Assembly (NCBI GenBank): GCA_005223375.1
Contig: RXOD01003993.1
Coordinates: 1-32,561, forward strand
Direction of reading: 5' to 3'
Source: Amoebophrya sp. AT5.2
Lineage: Eukaryota; Sar; Dinophyceae; Syndiniales; Amoebophryaceae
DNA length: 32,561 nucleotides
This document shows, piece by piece, positions 31,701 through 32,561 of the stretch (its first letter is position 1; every line of letters starts with the position of its first letter). Below the pieces are notes generated by a model that was given only the letters and a program-made list of their open reading frames with translations, had not been told where the DNA came from and ran no database searches. The position numbers and the translations under genes are program-made.

Positions 31701-32357
31701 GAAGGACATGCGCGCGCGACACGGCCATGCGCTGCACGCACGCGGCAGCATGGTCAAAATCGGCACCGTCGAAAACTTTCAGGGACAGGCACCACGAACA
31801 CTATCGTTGGGTTTTTGATGTTTGCCGCAAAAAAATAAAAGCAGCCGCTCTGGCGATCGTTGCTATAGCCGCAATCAAACCTGTAGAAGTTGTCCTGCAC
31901 GCAAGCGAACATGATGATCATGATCAAGCAGGCAGCGCGGACGTGCTGAAAATGAAAGAATGAATCAAATCCAAATGCAAACCAGGAGAACGACGTGATT
32001 TTTCTTTCTACGGTTCGCTCCCGCTGCCCCGAGGAGATCAGCCAGGACTTGCGCATGACGCTCGGGTTTGTGGGCTCCCGCGCCCGACTGAACGTCGCGC
32101 TCTCGCGCGCCCGCAAGCTCCTCGTCATCGTGGGGAACGGGAAGCTGCTTTCCCGAGACCGGTCCTGGAACGTGCTGCTCCGCATGGCCTGCCGCTGCGG
32201 CGCGGTGAAAAACGACCTAAAAGAAAGCGACCTGGTGCCGCACGCAGAATCGAAAACGGCGGAGGACTTCGACCTGCAATTACTCCACCAGCAAAACGAC
32301 TGCGCCGAGTTCTTCGCAAACTGCGACCTCCCGTGGCGAAACGAAGAACAGATCTAA
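28747..32357 (+). CDS. UPF1/MOV10-type SF1B RNA helicase
   Basis: Exons 28747-31788 and 31986-32357; 1137 residues from this ATG. The frame is open upstream to 28666 and a plausible acceptor (TATTTCCAG, ending 28712) could add an upstream exon. SF1B motifs are complete: GPPGTGKT (570-577, Lys576), LVCTPSNHSADLVVDRL, VCTCVTA, motif II DEAGQALEPE (Asp744), motif III CGDPKQLGP, motif IV SYRAHPCLVKLYSSLFY, motif V ENFQGQENDVIFLSTVRS across the intron, and motif VI RLNVALSRARKLLVIVGN near 1049. DEAG plus GDP-QLGP, and LNVALSRA followed by VIVGN, point to the MOV10/SDE3/ZNFX1 side rather than UPF1 itself. Family members unwind RNA 5' to 3' and act in mRNA decay or small-RNA silencing. The first 550 residues are weakly recognisable. 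A Gly/Ala/Ser-rich insert (MRPGGRGGAAASSSS) sits between motifs III and IV. Confidence 0.94.
31789..31985 (+). other. GC-AG intron inside helicase motif V
   Basis: 197 bases starting GCACCAC and ending AACCAG, phase 0. Both junctions carry CAG|G, so the exact cut is shifted only within that repeat, and no GT donor restores the conserved frame. The unspliced frame stops at 31816-31818. Removing the intron joins FQGQ to ENDVIFLSTVRS, the expected motif V. AT-rich relative to its exons; contains the palindrome GATCATGATC. Confidence 0.85.
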
Positions 32358-32561
32358 AACTAGAAGTATAGAAAACATAAACATCACGCGAGGGCGAAAA
32401 TTAGAGAGGCGTGCTGGCTGGTGTGTCACTCATCAATCAATCTCACGCTCACACTCAACACGTATTATCGGATATATTTATATGTTACTTAACTATTTCT
32501 AGTGGTTTTCAATTTCATGAGAGAGTCAGTATGATCTATGGAGTAGAGGTGCACATACGGG
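32358..32561. other. 3' flank of the helicase gene
   Basis: About 200 AT-rich bases after the helicase stop, probably 3' UTR and intergenic sequence. Nothing recognisable. Confidence 0.4.

Noticed and set aside
1..32561. CRISPR arrays, bacterial operons, insertion sequences, tRNA or rRNA genes
   Set aside because: No regularly spaced repeats, transposase motifs or recognisable RNA genes were found; spliceosomal introns show the DNA is eukaryotic nuclear.

Overview
The window is eukaryotic nuclear DNA: GC-rich coding exons, AT-richer introns, spliceosomal GT-AG introns and very long low-complexity protein segments. All ten supported or candidate coding units read on the + strand, with one gene per 3-4 kb, few introns per gene and 0.3-1.8 kb spacers. 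One-way gene order, compact spacing and long Ser/Gly/Ala/His-rich insertions fit an alveolate of the dinoflagellate lineage, perhaps a compact-genome Syndiniales or relative. That placement is inference. I saw no spliced-leader relic, rRNA or tRNA.

Layout. 1-108: 3' end of an unknown gene. 997-3450: a two-exon protein with an N-terminal PX (phosphoinositide-binding) domain and a C-terminal RING finger. 4485-7070: a large polytopic membrane protein of unknown family, followed by a weak ORF (7115-7747). 8799-13499: an SLC35F5-like transporter of the drug/metabolite transporter fold, split by a disordered insert of about 880 residues. 14650-20619: a ten-exon eIF4B homologue (N-terminal WADE motif, RRM, RG-rich region, LKPR motif, NAW motif) enlarged to about 1450 residues by a Gly/His/Ser/Gln-rich exon. 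22376-24422: a three-exon alanine aminotransferase with a likely mitochondrial targeting sequence. 24774-25739: a weakly supported small membrane protein. 26474-27106: a hypothetical protein. 27107-28746: a rearranged stretch with a fold-back repeat, partial copies of the helicase 5' end and an ORF with a broken frame. 28747-32357: a UPF1/MOV10-type SF1B RNA helicase with a GC-AG intron inside motif V.

The genes do not form one pathway. Two act on mRNA (eIF4B, helicase), one in amino-acid metabolism, and three at membranes. Exon junctions were solved by hand from reading-frame phase, splice signals and, where available, family conservation. They are strongest for eIF4B and alanine aminotransferase and weakest for 24774-25739. 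The most unusual stretch is 27.1-28.8 kb; the most unusual proteins are the enlarged eIF4B and the transporter with the very long loop.
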